The notes under the pieces are model-generated. The model saw only the letters and a program-made list of their open reading frames with translations, searched no databases and was not told the DNA's origin. Position numbers and translations under genes: made by a program. Source: Arthrobacter_N sp051262515 (lineage in GTDB: Bacteria; Actinomycetota; Actinomycetes; Actinomycetales; Micrococcaceae). Taken from it: a DNA stretch of 64,000 nucleotides. Within the stretch, counting starts at the first letter, position 1; each line of letters begins with the position of its first letter. The stretch covers positions 1 through 64,000 of the forward strand of contig NZ_JBIMER010000002.1 in assembly GCF_051262515.1 (NCBI RefSeq), given 5' to 3'. Below are positions 52,777 through 61,545 of the stretch, piece by piece.

Positions 52777-54075
52777 GTGTCTAGCGATGTTCTAATGACA
52801 CAAGGACTTTGGACGTTTCAGGGCGTTTGCACGGCACTTATCCTTATATTCCTTCAGATTCTGACGTGGTATTTTGCGTCAAATAAATTTGGGTCGAAGG
52901 TAGGCATTCCCATTGTCGTAGCGCTCATATCATCATGGGTTTGGATATTGGTAAAGGTCGCTAATGGGTTCCAGCTCGATGATGACGAACTCGTGTGGCA
53001 CCTCCGCGGCGTTGAGGCTTTGTCATACCTCAATGGATCGTTGACGACTACGCTCGGCGATTTTGGCGGTAAGGACGGATATGTCTGGCTTCTTGGATGC
53101 CTCTACTACGTCGCAGGACCGACACCGCTGGTGCCAATACTTCTCAACGTATGGCTGTTCGCGTGGCTGCAAGTTCTTATTATGAAGCTATCGAAGCCAA
53201 TGATTCCTGCAGTCGCTGTGGGAACCCACGCTCGCAGGGCGACCATAATGACGCTTGCCTTTATCTCTGCTTCACCGGTGGTTGTTTTCTGGGTTCCGAC
53301 TGTGCTGCGCGAAGTTATTTGTTGGTTCCTGATTCTCGCTGCCGTCCACGGGGCGATGCGCGCCTGCCTCGAACACCGCCTACGACATCTGTGGATGACA
53401 GGACTGTCCGTAGCGTTGCTCTATTGGTTCAGGGACACAGTCGGGACTGGGGTAGGACTGGCACTTGTAGCAGGGGTACTTTTTGCTTGGCCGCGCTCGT
53501 CTTGGAGAAGGGCGTTCAGGTTTGTGTTTACTCTGGTGGCCGTAGGCGGCCTGATGCCCGTCTGGGCGTATATGAACGAGCGATTCGCCATCTCTGGGGA
53601 CGAGATAACTGGTCAAAACGAGAGCCTGGCACGTGACGCGTCAACGGCTATAGCCTTGAATTCGACGAGTGGGACAAGTTTATATCTGGAACTACTTGCT
53701 AGGGCGATCGGTGGTCCGTTCCCGTGGGAATGGAATGCCAGCGGGGGCATGATTTTGTCCGTTCTTGGACTTGTAGTCTGGCTGGTAGTCCTAGTTCTGA
53801 CGTTGCGATATCGTATTCCGCGATCGCGTGGGTCGCGCCGTAACGACGCGGTGCAGGTGGTGGCGATTCTTGGATTTGTTGCTTTGGTGCTTGTCATGAT
53901 GGTCGCCATGACAGCGGGCAACTACGGCATTGTGACTCGCTTTAGGATGATGCCTACTATGGTTCTAGCGCCGCTGGCGATCGCAGGTTTGGCCTCATTG
54001 CTAACGGCGCGGAGTAATCGCAAGGGATCAGGCATCAAAGCCCCTAGGAGCAGTCATCAGATCCGAGACACCTAA
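52777..54075 (+). CDS. Polytopic membrane protein, candidate polysaccharide polymerase (Wzy)
   Basis: The 432-residue protein has about ten to eleven predicted helices. A polar loop with LDDDELVWHLRGVEALSYLN lies after the second helix, and a larger central segment (MNERFAISGDEITGQNESLA) may lie outside the membrane. I do not recognise the family by motif. Position after a flippase in a glycopolymer cluster, size and topology suggest a polymerase or a membrane glycosyltransferase. GTG 52777 is used; ATG 52795 is in frame. The C-terminus is basic. Low GC and A/T-ending codons match the neighbours. Confidence 0.6.
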   Translation: MSSDVLMTQGLWTFQGVCTALILIFLQILTWYFASNKFGSKVGIPIVVALISSWVWILVKVANGFQLDDDELVWHLRGVEALSYLNGSLTTTLGDFGGKDGYVWLLGCLYYVAGPTPLVPILLNVWLFAWLQVLIMKLSKPMIPAVAVGTHARRATIMTLAFISASPVVVFWVPTVLREVICWFLILAAVHGAMRACLEHRLRHLWMTGLSVALLYWFRDTVGTGVGLALVAGVLFAWPRSSWRRAFRFVFTLVAVGGLMPVWAYMNERFAISGDEITGQNESLARDASTAIALNSTSGTSLYLELLARAIGGPFPWEWNASGGMILSVLGLVVWLVVLVLTLRYRIPRSRGSRRNDAVQVVAILGFVALVLVMMVAMTAGNYGIVTRFRMMPTMVLAPLAIAGLASLLTARSNRKGSGIKAPRSSHQIRDT

Positions 54076-54136
54076 TAGCCGTGGACGTGACACCTTCAGA
54101 AAGGCAGAAAAACTAATCGGATTCGCAGAACGGTGC

Positions 54137-54646
54137 GTGGCGCATCTGCCTCAGCCGCTCGTGCGTCGCCTTCCCCATGTGGTGCGCTATTCGAACGGCC
54201 GACTCTCTCGCGTTGTGCGTTATTTGGGTCTACGACAGTGCGCAGTTTCTTGCGGACGCATAGTTGATATAAAAGGCGGCGTCCACCTTCATGGTGTAGA
54301 AAATATGAAGGTTGGGCACCGGGTGAGCATCCATCCGATGTGCTATATTGACGCGACTGGCGGCCTCGAGATAGGCAACGACGTTTCAATCGCGCATTCG
54401 ACTTCGATCCTAACGACTAATCACAATTGGTCCTCAGTCGGCATACCGATTCGGGATCAGGCGGTGAGTTTAGCGCCAGTGTCCGTAGGCAACGATGTCT
54501 GGATAGGGGCTGGGGTGAGAATCTTAGCAGGCGTCTCAATCGGAACTGGTGCCATAATCGCTGCGGGCGCCGTGGTAACTAAAGATGTGGCACCGGGAAC
54601 AATAGTTGCTGGTGTGCCTGCCTCGGTCGTAAAGGCGCGCTATTAG
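54137..54646 (+). CDS. Hexapeptide-repeat O-acetyltransferase
   Basis: The 169-residue protein is a left-handed beta-helix acyltransferase of the WcaF/maltose acetyltransferase type: HPMCYIDATGGLEIGNDV, the catalytic His in LTTNHNW, and NDVWIGAGVRILAGVSIGTGA. It would O-acetylate a sugar of the polymer. GTG 54137 is the first usable start in an open frame that begins at 54005. The upstream part of that frame (RKAEKLIGFAERC) looks protein-like, so a rarer start upstream is possible. It is the last recognisable gene of the low-GC cluster. Confidence 0.8.
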   Translation: MAHLPQPLVRRLPHVVRYSNGRLSRVVRYLGLRQCAVSCGRIVDIKGGVHLHGVENMKVGHRVSIHPMCYIDATGGLEIGNDVSIAHSTSILTTNHNWSSVGIPIRDQAVSLAPVSVGNDVWIGAGVRILAGVSIGTGAIIAAGAVVTKDVAPGTIVAGVPASVVKARY

Positions 54647-55032
54647 TTGCCAGTATTTGCAATTGGCTTACTTCAGTGGCTCATGGGGAGTCTGATGTGG
54701 CACGAAACTCTTGGTTGTTATTATGCGCCAGCCCACGGAGCACGGCTCGGCGAGTAAAGCGGACTGATGAGTATTAAGCCCCTAGTGAACTCGAAATCAG
54801 TTCTTCATGCTGGTGTTGTCTGAGCCCTGCTAAGCACAGGCAGACTTTGTGACAGGGTTCGGAGCCAGCGAATTGGACCGCATCCTAGCTACAGGAGAAA
54901 CCAGCACTTACGAACCACCAAGGTTGACTATCCCGAAGAACAATGTCGAGTCGTTGGCCGAGGCTGCAGTTTTATGATGCGACCAATCCTTGCTGTGGAT
55001 CGATCAATCTATAGCGGAGATCGGAGTTACAA
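54647..55032. other. 386-bp gap with no convincing gene
   Basis: This gap separates the low-GC cluster from the GC-rich LCP gene. It holds only short open frames, the longest plausible one at 54849-54977. Composition stays low in GC until about 55030. It probably marks the right edge of the transferred segment and may contain gene remnants and the LCP promoter. Confidence 0.6.
54849..54977 (+). CDS. Possible 42-residue ORF or gene remnant
   Basis: A GTG-started frame of 42 codons reads like soluble protein (ASELDRILATGETSTYEPPR, then LTIPKNNVESLAEAA). No ribosome site is evident and no family is recognised. It could be the 3' remnant of a lost cluster gene or chance. Confidence 0.2.
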   Translation: MTGFGASELDRILATGETSTYEPPRLTIPKNNVESLAEAAVL

Positions 55033-56028
55033 ATGGAGCCGCAAGACAAGCGCACAGTGCGGGCCACAATCCTGACCTTGGTCGTGCTCGTGCTCGTTGC
55101 GGGGATGATCGCGGGCACCTATGTGTTTTCACTCACCAGAAACTTCGACGCGAAGTCGGAGAAAATCACCGAGGCATTCCCCGCCGAGTCTGCGCGCCCC
55201 GAGGTGAAGAACAAGGCGGAGGACGCGGTCAACATCCTCCTGCTCGGCAGCGATTCGGGCGAGGGCTCCGGGGAGACTGAGAACCTGGCCGGCGTCCCCA
55301 ACGCGGGGCGCTCGGACACCATGATGCTCGTTCACATCCCCGGTGACCGCGAGGGCGTCTACATTACGTCCATGATGCGGGATACCTGGGTGGACATCCC
55401 CGGCCGAGGGGAGCGCAAGCTCAACGCGGCCTATTCGTTCGGCGGGGTCCCGCTCACGGTGCAGACCATCGAAACGATGCTGGACACGCGCATCGACCAT
55501 GTCGCGTCCGTGGACATGGAGGGCTTCAAGGGTCTGACGAACACGCTTGGCGGCGTCGACATCGACGTCCCCATCGCCTTCGAGCATAAGGGGATCAGTT
55601 TCACGGCCGGTCCGATGCACATGGACGGGGAAACGGCCCTGACATTCGTCCGCGAACGCTATGCCTTCGAGGACGGCGACTACCAGCGCGTTAAGAACCA
55701 GCAGCTGTTCCTCGACGCGGTCATGGGCAAGCTCCTGGCGCGGGACACCCTCACCAACCCCGGACGCGTCGCCTCCGTGGTCGACGAGCTCTCGCCCTAC
55801 GTCGGCGTCGACGATTCCTTGAACGCCGTCACCCTGGGCCGGCTCGGGGTCGGCATGTCCAGCCTGCGCCAGGACGACGTGCACTTCTTCGCCCTCCCCA
55901 CCGAGGGGGTCGGCCGCTCCGCCGACGGGCAGTCGATCGTCCTGCCGGACATCGCCGCGATCAACGACCTCGGGGAGGCGCTCTCTACGGACGAGGTCGC
56001 CGGATATGTGGAGTCCAACGGGCCGTAG
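55033..56028 (+). CDS. LytR-CpsA-Psr (LCP) family glycopolymer transferase
   Basis: The 331-residue protein has a short cytoplasmic tail, one membrane helix (about residues 11-33) and an extracellular LCP domain: NILLLGSDSG, RSDTMMLVHI, ITSMMRDTWVDIPG, KLNAAYSFGG, DGETALTFVRERY and GDYQRVKNQQ. The Arg and Asp residues that bind the lipid pyrophosphate are in place. LCP enzymes attach secondary polymers to peptidoglycan. The position next to the polymer cluster suggests it anchors that product. CGGAG lies before ATG 55033. It is GC-rich like the core genome. Confidence 0.92.
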   Translation: MEPQDKRTVRATILTLVVLVLVAGMIAGTYVFSLTRNFDAKSEKITEAFPAESARPEVKNKAEDAVNILLLGSDSGEGSGETENLAGVPNAGRSDTMMLVHIPGDREGVYITSMMRDTWVDIPGRGERKLNAAYSFGGVPLTVQTIETMLDTRIDHVASVDMEGFKGLTNTLGGVDIDVPIAFEHKGISFTAGPMHMDGETALTFVRERYAFEDGDYQRVKNQQLFLDAVMGKLLARDTLTNPGRVASVVDELSPYVGVDDSLNAVTLGRLGVGMSSLRQDDVHFFALPTEGVGRSADGQSIVLPDIAAINDLGEALSTDEVAGYVESNGP

Positions 56029-56043
56029 CCGAGCGCGGGCGGG

Positions 56044-56049
56044 TAATGT
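56044..56049 (+). promoter_or_regulatory. -10 box of the MASE1 kinase gene
   Basis: TAATGT lies seven bases before GTG 56057 and ten before ATG 56060, predicting a nearly leaderless mRNA. No ribosome site is seen. Confidence 0.35.
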
Positions 56050-56059
56050 TCACTTAGTG

Positions 56060-58105
56060 ATGAGCACCACGGGGGGAACGGGGGCGGTCTGGCCGCACCT
56101 CGGCTTCGCCGTGGCGCTCGCGGCCAGCGTCCTGCTGGGGCGCTCCACCACGCTGGAGGGCACCGGGTTCGCCCTCATCTGGCCCGCAGCCGGGATCGGC
56201 GCCCTCTGGTACCTCTGGGCGGCCCGTGGCCGGGCCGGCCGCTACTGGGCCCTCGCCGGCATCGCCGCCGTCTCCGGGAGCCTCAACTACCTGACCGGCC
56301 TGCCGCCGCAGCGGGCCGCGCTGTTCGGCCTGGCGCTCGCCGTGCAGGCCGCCGTCGTCCACCTGCTCATGACGCGGGTCCAGGCCGGCCGGGACACCGG
56401 CGTCCGCTCGTTCTTCGTCACCCTGTCCGCCTCCGTGGCCGCGGCCGCCGTCGGCGCCGGGATGGTGACGGCCGCCCTCGTGCTGGTCGGCGGGGCCGAC
56501 CCGCTGGTCGCGTTCTCCGCATGGCTGATCCGCAACGGCATCGGGATGTCCATGCTGGTCAGCTTCGGCCTGCTGCTGGCCCCGGGGAGCTTCCTGCCCG
56601 CGACCGAGGGCACGCCCGGGGACGCGCGGCGCGACTTCCTGCAATGGCACGCGCCGGTCCGCTCCCGGTCCTCGCGCGTCCTGGAGGCACTGGCGCTGAC
56701 CCTTTCCACCGCCGTGGCCTGCCTGGTGGGGTACGTGCTCAACGCTGGGCTCCCGCTGTTCTTCATCACCCTCCCGTTCGGCTTCTGGGCCGCCATGCGC
56801 TTCCGGAGCCCGTGGGCGTACGCGCACGCCTTCACGGTCGGCGGCCTGCTCCTGACCGTCACCCTCTTCGGCGGGGGGCCGTTCAGCGGCCTGGCGCCCG
56901 CCACCGCCGCCTACGTGGCGCAGCTCTACGCCTTCGCCTCCTTCGTGGTCACCGCGCTGCTGGCGCTCCACCGCGACGAGACCACGCGCCTGCTCGCCGA
57001 ACTCCAGCGCGCGGGGGAGGAGGCGCAGCAGTCCGCGCAGCTGCGCGACGTGGTCCTCTCAGGGATGAGCGAGGGGATCCTCGTGGCGGACGAATCCGGC
57101 GAATACATGCTGCAGAACGACGTGGCCCGGAAGATGCTGGCGGCCCTCGACACCGACCCGGACGACGGATCCGGGTACGCGCAGGTCTACGCCGCCACCG
57201 GGGAGCGGCTGACCCGCGAGCAGTTTCCCATGGCGCGCGCCCTGCGCGGGGAGACCGTGCTGGGCTACGAGGTCTCCCTGCACCTGGGGGGACGGGACCT
57301 GCGCCGCCTGCGCGTGGATGCGTTCCCCCTGGAGCTGCCCCGCGGGGACCGCCCCGGCGCGGTGGCCGTGGTCCGCGACGTCACCGACGACAACCGGCAG
57401 CGCGAACAGCTGAACCGCTTCGCGTCCGTGGTGGCCCACGACCTCAAGACGCCGCTGACCGTCTTCGATGGCTGGCTGGAGCTCCTGGAGGAGGAGGGCG
57501 GCAATGAGTCCGCGCGCACGCGGGCCGTGGCCAGCATGCAGAGCGCCAGCACCAAGATGAACCGGCTGATCAAGGACCTGCTCGCCTACAGTTCCGCCAA
57601 GGACGGCCAGCAGGACCCCACGGTGATCGACGTCGGGGCGCTGGCCTACGCGGTCGGGGAACCGCTCGTGGCGCTCGCCGAGCGGCGCGGCTCGGGAACC
57701 GTGGAGCTGGACATCACCGCGGAGGACCTGGTGTACGCGGACCGGAAGCGGCTGGAGCAGGTGCTCGCGAACCTGCTGGGCAACGCCGTGAAGTACGCCG
57801 ACGCCGGGCGACCGCTGCGCATCACCGTGTCCTCGCGCCCGGACGACGACGGCGCGTGGGTGGTCGTCGAGGTCGCCGACAACGGCATCGGCATCCCGGA
57901 GGCCGAGCTGGGGGACATCTTCACCGAGTTCCGCCGCGCGTCCAACGGCTGGTCCCGCGCCGAGGGCAACGGACTGGGCCTGGCGATCTGCCGGCGGATC
58001 GTGGAGGCGCACGGCGGCACGATCTCCGCCCGCCGGGGCGACGGGCACGGGACGGTGTTCGCGTTCACGCTGCCCGCGGAGCCCGACGGCGACGACGCCG
58101 CCTGA
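56060..58105 (+). CDS. Sensor histidine kinase with MASE1-like membrane domain
   Basis: The 681-residue protein has an N-terminal multi-helix sensor region like MASE1 (residues about 10-300, with FALIWPAAGIGALWYLWAA). A PAS domain follows (about 325-445, LSGMSEGILVADESGEYMLQ). The HisKA box reads FASVVAHDLKTPLTVFDGW with His460. An HATPase domain follows (NLLGNAVKYAD, DNGIGIP, GNGLGLAICRRIVEAHGG). It should sense a membrane or redox-linked cue. No response regulator is adjacent, but a GGDEF-EAL gene converges on it with six bases between stops. ATG 56060 is used; GTG 56057 directly precedes it. Confidence 0.9.
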   Translation: MSTTGGTGAVWPHLGFAVALAASVLLGRSTTLEGTGFALIWPAAGIGALWYLWAARGRAGRYWALAGIAAVSGSLNYLTGLPPQRAALFGLALAVQAAVVHLLMTRVQAGRDTGVRSFFVTLSASVAAAAVGAGMVTAALVLVGGADPLVAFSAWLIRNGIGMSMLVSFGLLLAPGSFLPATEGTPGDARRDFLQWHAPVRSRSSRVLEALALTLSTAVACLVGYVLNAGLPLFFITLPFGFWAAMRFRSPWAYAHAFTVGGLLLTVTLFGGGPFSGLAPATAAYVAQLYAFASFVVTALLALHRDETTRLLAELQRAGEEAQQSAQLRDVVLSGMSEGILVADESGEYMLQNDVARKMLAALDTDPDDGSGYAQVYAATGERLTREQFPMARALRGETVLGYEVSLHLGGRDLRRLRVDAFPLELPRGDRPGAVAVVRDVTDDNRQREQLNRFASVVAHDLKTPLTVFDGWLELLEEEGGNESARTRAVASMQSASTKMNRLIKDLLAYSSAKDGQQDPTVIDVGALAYAVGEPLVALAERRGSGTVELDITAEDLVYADRKRLEQVLANLLGNAVKYADAGRPLRITVSSRPDDDGAWVVVEVADNGIGIPEAELGDIFTEFRRASNGWSRAEGNGLGLAICRRIVEAHGGTISARRGDGHGTVFAFTLPAEPDGDDAA

Positions 58106-58111
58106 GGCGCG

Positions 58112-59656
58112 CTACGCCGTCGGGCGCTGGTGTCCCTTGAGCGCGGGCTCGAGGTCGGTCGCCGGCACGGGGCGGCAGTAGTAGTACCCCTGGGCGCTCG
58201 CGAAGCCCATGCGCAGCAGCGCCTCGTGCTGCTCGGCGGTCTCGACGCCCTCCACGATGCACTCCAGCCCGCACGCGGTGATGAGCCCGGACACCGCGTT
58301 CACCAGGGCCACCTGACGGGCGTCCGCCGGGATGCCCTCGATGATCGAGCGGTCCAGCTTCACGCCGTCGACCGGGAGCTTGTTCAGGTAGCTGATGGAG
58401 GAGTACCCGGTGCCGAAGTCGTCGATGTTGGTGTGCACGCCCATGCGGGAGAGCGCCAGCAGGGAGTAGCGGTCCAGCGAGTCGCCGGAGAGCATGTTGT
58501 GTTCGGTGATCTCGATGCCCAGGCACGTGGCGGGCATCCGGTGGCGGCGCAGGGCGGCCCGGATCAGGTCCGGGAAGTCCAGCATGTGCAGCTCGGCCGG
58601 GGTGACGTTGATGTGGACCGTGAACGACTCGTCGACGAGCCCGCGCTCGCGCCACGCGGAGAGGTCCCCCAGAGCGGCCTCGAGGATCTGCGTGGTCAGG
58701 CGCGGCAGCAGGCGGCCCTCCTCCGCCAACTCCAGGAACTGGCCGGGCATGACCACCCCGCGCTCGGGGTGCCGCCAGCGGACCAGCGCCTCGGCGCCGA
58801 TCCACGCGCCCGTGGGGATGTCCACGATCGGCTGGTACACCGGGTAGATCTGCTCGGTGCCCAGCGCGCCGCGGAGGTCCGTGAGCAGGACCGCGCGCTG
58901 CTGGCGCTCGTAGAGCATGAACGGCTCGAACTCCCGGACCTTGTCCCGGGTGAGCTGCTTGGCCACGTACATGGCCGTGTCCGCCTCCTGCAGCAGCATG
59001 TCGGCGTCGTGTGCCGTGGTGGCCTCCGCGATGCCCATGCTGGCGCCGGGGGAGACGGGGACGCCGGAGATGGTGGTCTCCGCGTTGATCAGCGCGATGA
59101 GCCGGCGGCCCAGCTCCAGCGGGCGCGGGGCCCCTTGGGGGAGGAGGACGGCGAACTCGTCGCCGCCGAGCCGGGCGATCAGGTCGCCGTCGCGCATGCC
59201 GGAGCGGAGGCGGTCCGCGACGAGGCAGAGCACGTCGTCTCCCGTGGAGTGCCCGTGGGTGTCGTTGATGTCCTTGAACGCGTCAAGGTCCAGCAGCATC
59301 AGGACCGGGGCGGGCTCGCCGCGGCGGTGCCGGTCCATGGCGTGCTCCAGCTGGCGCAGCAGCGCGGAGCGGTTGGCGAGGCCGGTGAGGGGATCGGAGA
59401 ACGCGAGGACCTGCATCTTGTCCCGCGCCTCCTCCAGCAGCGTGGTGCGCTCGGCGACGCGCTGGTCCAGGTCCCGGTAGATGCGCGCGATCTCCGCGGC
59501 CATGGAGTTGATGCCCACGATGATGGCGTCGATCTCGTCCCGCCGGCCGCTGGGCTCCATGCCCGTCTCGAACTTGCCGTCGGCGATGCCGAGGATGGCC
59601 GCGACGATCCGTTCGATCCGGGAGTCGGCCTCCGGGGGCAGGGAAATGTCAGCCAT
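58112..59656 (-). CDS. GGDEF-EAL cyclic-di-GMP enzyme
   Basis: The 514-residue protein has an N-terminal helical, HAMP-like region with a coiled coil (residues about 40-85). A GGDEF domain carries an intact GGDEF at 164-168 and an inhibitory-site RxxD at 155-158. An EAL domain carries EALVRW at 289-294, DDFGTGYSS, KLDRSII and EGVET. Both active sites look intact, so it may make and break cyclic-di-GMP. No membrane helix is seen. It overlaps the upstream STAS-like gene by eight bases, suggesting a shared signalling unit. Confidence 0.93.
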   Translation of the reverse strand: MADISLPPEADSRIERIVAAILGIADGKFETGMEPSGRRDEIDAIIVGINSMAAEIARIYRDLDQRVAERTTLLEEARDKMQVLAFSDPLTGLANRSALLRQLEHAMDRHRRGEPAPVLMLLDLDAFKDINDTHGHSTGDDVLCLVADRLRSGMRDGDLIARLGGDEFAVLLPQGAPRPLELGRRLIALINAETTISGVPVSPGASMGIAEATTAHDADMLLQEADTAMYVAKQLTRDKVREFEPFMLYERQQRAVLLTDLRGALGTEQIYPVYQPIVDIPTGAWIGAEALVRWRHPERGVVMPGQFLELAEEGRLLPRLTTQILEAALGDLSAWRERGLVDESFTVHINVTPAELHMLDFPDLIRAALRRHRMPATCLGIEITEHNMLSGDSLDRYSLLALSRMGVHTNIDDFGTGYSSISYLNKLPVDGVKLDRSIIEGIPADARQVALVNAVSGLITACGLECIVEGVETAEQHEALLRMGFASAQGYYYCRPVPATDLEPALKGHQRPTA

Positions 59657-60131
59657 GACCGCCGAGGTACTCGAACGCGGCCGCGCGCTCCTCGACGTAC
59701 CGCATCTCGGCGGTGGCGCTCTCCGACGTCGCCGTCATGAAGAAACGCGCCAGCACGCGGTCCGCCGGGCCGAAGCCGAGGATCGCCACGCGGCCGAGGG
59801 AATCGAAGGTCCGGAAGGCCTCGGCGGCGAGCGGATCGACGCGCGTCAGCGAGGAGATGTCCACCAGGACGTGAACGGGCGCGTGCTCGAACAGGGTCGC
59901 CGCGCCGTGGGCCACCTGCTGGAGCAGGGCGGAGTTCAGGGCGCAGCCGGGCACGAAGGCCACCTCGAGGACGTTCTGCGGGTGTTTCCACAGGGTTGCG
60001 CATTTCGAGGCCCAGTCCGCGGCACCGCGCGGCGGTGCGGGGACCGCGTTGTGTGGATTGACGGTTTCGTTGTTCGTCACGGTTTCGCTCCCGCGGCCAT
60101 CTGCTGGCGGGGCCAGTTCAGCAATGCCCAT
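59649..60131 (-). CDS. STAS-like domain protein
   Basis: The 160-residue protein has a disordered N-terminal 45 residues and a STAS-like domain (VHVLVDISSLTRVDPLAAEA with a phospho-acceptor-like Ser, then FRTFDSLGRVAILGFG). ATG 60131 is preferred because GGGAGG sits seven to eight bases upstream; the longer frame crosses the 5' region. Such proteins act in partner-switch signalling or as binding modules. Translational coupling to the GGDEF-EAL gene suggests it controls that enzyme. The family call is tentative. Confidence 0.65.
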   Translation of the reverse strand: MGIAELAPPADGRGSETVTNNETVNPHNAVPAPPRGAADWASKCATLWKHPQNVLEVAFVPGCALNSALLQQVAHGAATLFEHAPVHVLVDISSLTRVDPLAAEAFRTFDSLGRVAILGFGPADRVLARFFMTATSESATAEMRYVEERAAAFEYLGGHG

Positions 60132-60304
60132 CGAAGTGCCTCCCAGCACGTTTCGTGCCGCCGGCCTGAGCGCCTGCCGACCCCTGGTGATCCATGGAAT
60201 TCCCCCCGGAAAAGACGACCTCAACGCCTGTGTGGGCAATGAGCCTTAAGTGATTCGAGTCTAGACCAGAATCGTGAAACGCATGTGTTTGGGGTCACTG
60301 GAAT

Positions 60305-61456
60305 TCAGGGTTCGGGCAGATCGCCGGGCACGTCGCCGGGCACGGCGTGTTCCATGCCGGCGGCCTCGACGACCGCGGAGGTGTTCCGGATGAAGACCAC
60401 CAGCCAGGCGAAGACGATGCCGGCCGCGCCGAGCTCGAGCGCGGTGAGGTTGTAGTAGCGCAGCGGGTGCCAGAGCACGGCGGCGCCGGCGAGGGCGGCC
60501 ACGGCGATGACGCTCAGCAGGTAGAACGCGCCCGGGAAGCCGGGGAGCCAGAGCGGAACCCCGAGCAGGAGGACCACCAGGATGAGCGCCAGCACGCGGA
60601 CGAAGCCGGTGTGGATCGGCTCGAACGTGTTGACGGGAAAGAGCCCGATCCCGGCCATGCAGGCGCCGCTGGCGACGAGGCAGGCGCGGACCACGTTGGG
60701 CCGGGGGCGCAGGAACCGGCGCCGCGGGCGGCCGTTGCGTTCGTCGCGGACGTCCAGCAGCTCGGTCCACCGGCGCAGGTCGCGGGTGATGAAGGAGGAC
60801 AGCGTCGTGAGGATGACGCCGGAGGTGGTGATGGTGGTGTTGAAGGTCCAGAAGGAGGTCACGCCCGCCTGGCCGGTGCCGAGCTCGCTGAACATGCTGT
60901 GCCACCAGAGCGGGTTCTCGGCGAGGAGCATGCTGATCAGCATGCCGGAGGCCATGAACACGGCGAGGAGGACCGACAGGGTGGCCGCGGTGATCCGCGC
61001 GCCCGAGGTGTAGGCGAAGTAGCCGGCCACCCCGGCGGAAACGGCCAGCATCGTGGAGCCCGCGACCGTGTCCACCGTGAGGCCGAAGAACGCCTGCTGG
61101 AAAAGCCGGAACAGCACAAGCGAGGTCATCACGGCGATCGAGGCGTGGACCACCAGGAGGGCCGCGACGTCCAGCATCTGCCGCGCCACGGGCCGGGCGC
61201 CCAGCCACAGGTGCACGGTGCGGACGTTCTGGACGTATCCGGCGACGAAGGAGAGTCCCGCCGCGGCGCCGCAGACCACGGACGCGTGGATGGCGACGGA
61301 TCCGTCGCCGGCCAGCGGCGGCCGGTAGCCGTTGAAGGCGATCAGTCCCACGACCATGGCGGCCGAGCCCGTCAGGACGGCGGCCCATATGGAGCGCGAT
61401 TCTATTTCGACGGCGTGGGACTGCGTCTCCGGCCGGTGCTCCGGGGGTCGCTGCAC
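60305..61456 (-). CDS. Polytopic membrane protein, unknown function (possibly DUF998-like)
   Basis: From GTG 61456 (with AGGAAGG four bases upstream) the product has 383 residues and nine to ten predicted membrane helices. The central WWHSMFSELGTGQAG loop, followed by FNTTITTSGVILTTL, resembles DUF998-type proteins, but I am not sure of this. A frame-compatible GTG at 61519 would add 21 residues but has no ribosome site. The 173 bases upstream of the STAS-like gene separate it from this gene. No function can be given. Confidence 0.65.
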   Translation of the reverse strand: MQRPPEHRPETQSHAVEIESRSIWAAVLTGSAAMVVGLIAFNGYRPPLAGDGSVAIHASVVCGAAAGLSFVAGYVQNVRTVHLWLGARPVARQMLDVAALLVVHASIAVMTSLVLFRLFQQAFFGLTVDTVAGSTMLAVSAGVAGYFAYTSGARITAATLSVLLAVFMASGMLISMLLAENPLWWHSMFSELGTGQAGVTSFWTFNTTITTSGVILTTLSSFITRDLRRWTELLDVRDERNGRPRRRFLRPRPNVVRACLVASGACMAGIGLFPVNTFEPIHTGFVRVLALILVVLLLGVPLWLPGFPGAFYLLSVIAVAALAGAAVLWHPLRYYNLTALELGAAGIVFAWLVVFIRNTSAVVEAAGMEHAVPGDVPGDLPEP

Positions 61457-61545
61457 AATGCCTTCCTGTTCCGCGTTGACGTGGGGAGCCGGGCGGCGGC
61501 CCCGCCACGATTGTGCCACGGGGCCCCGGGGTGGTCGGTCAGCCT

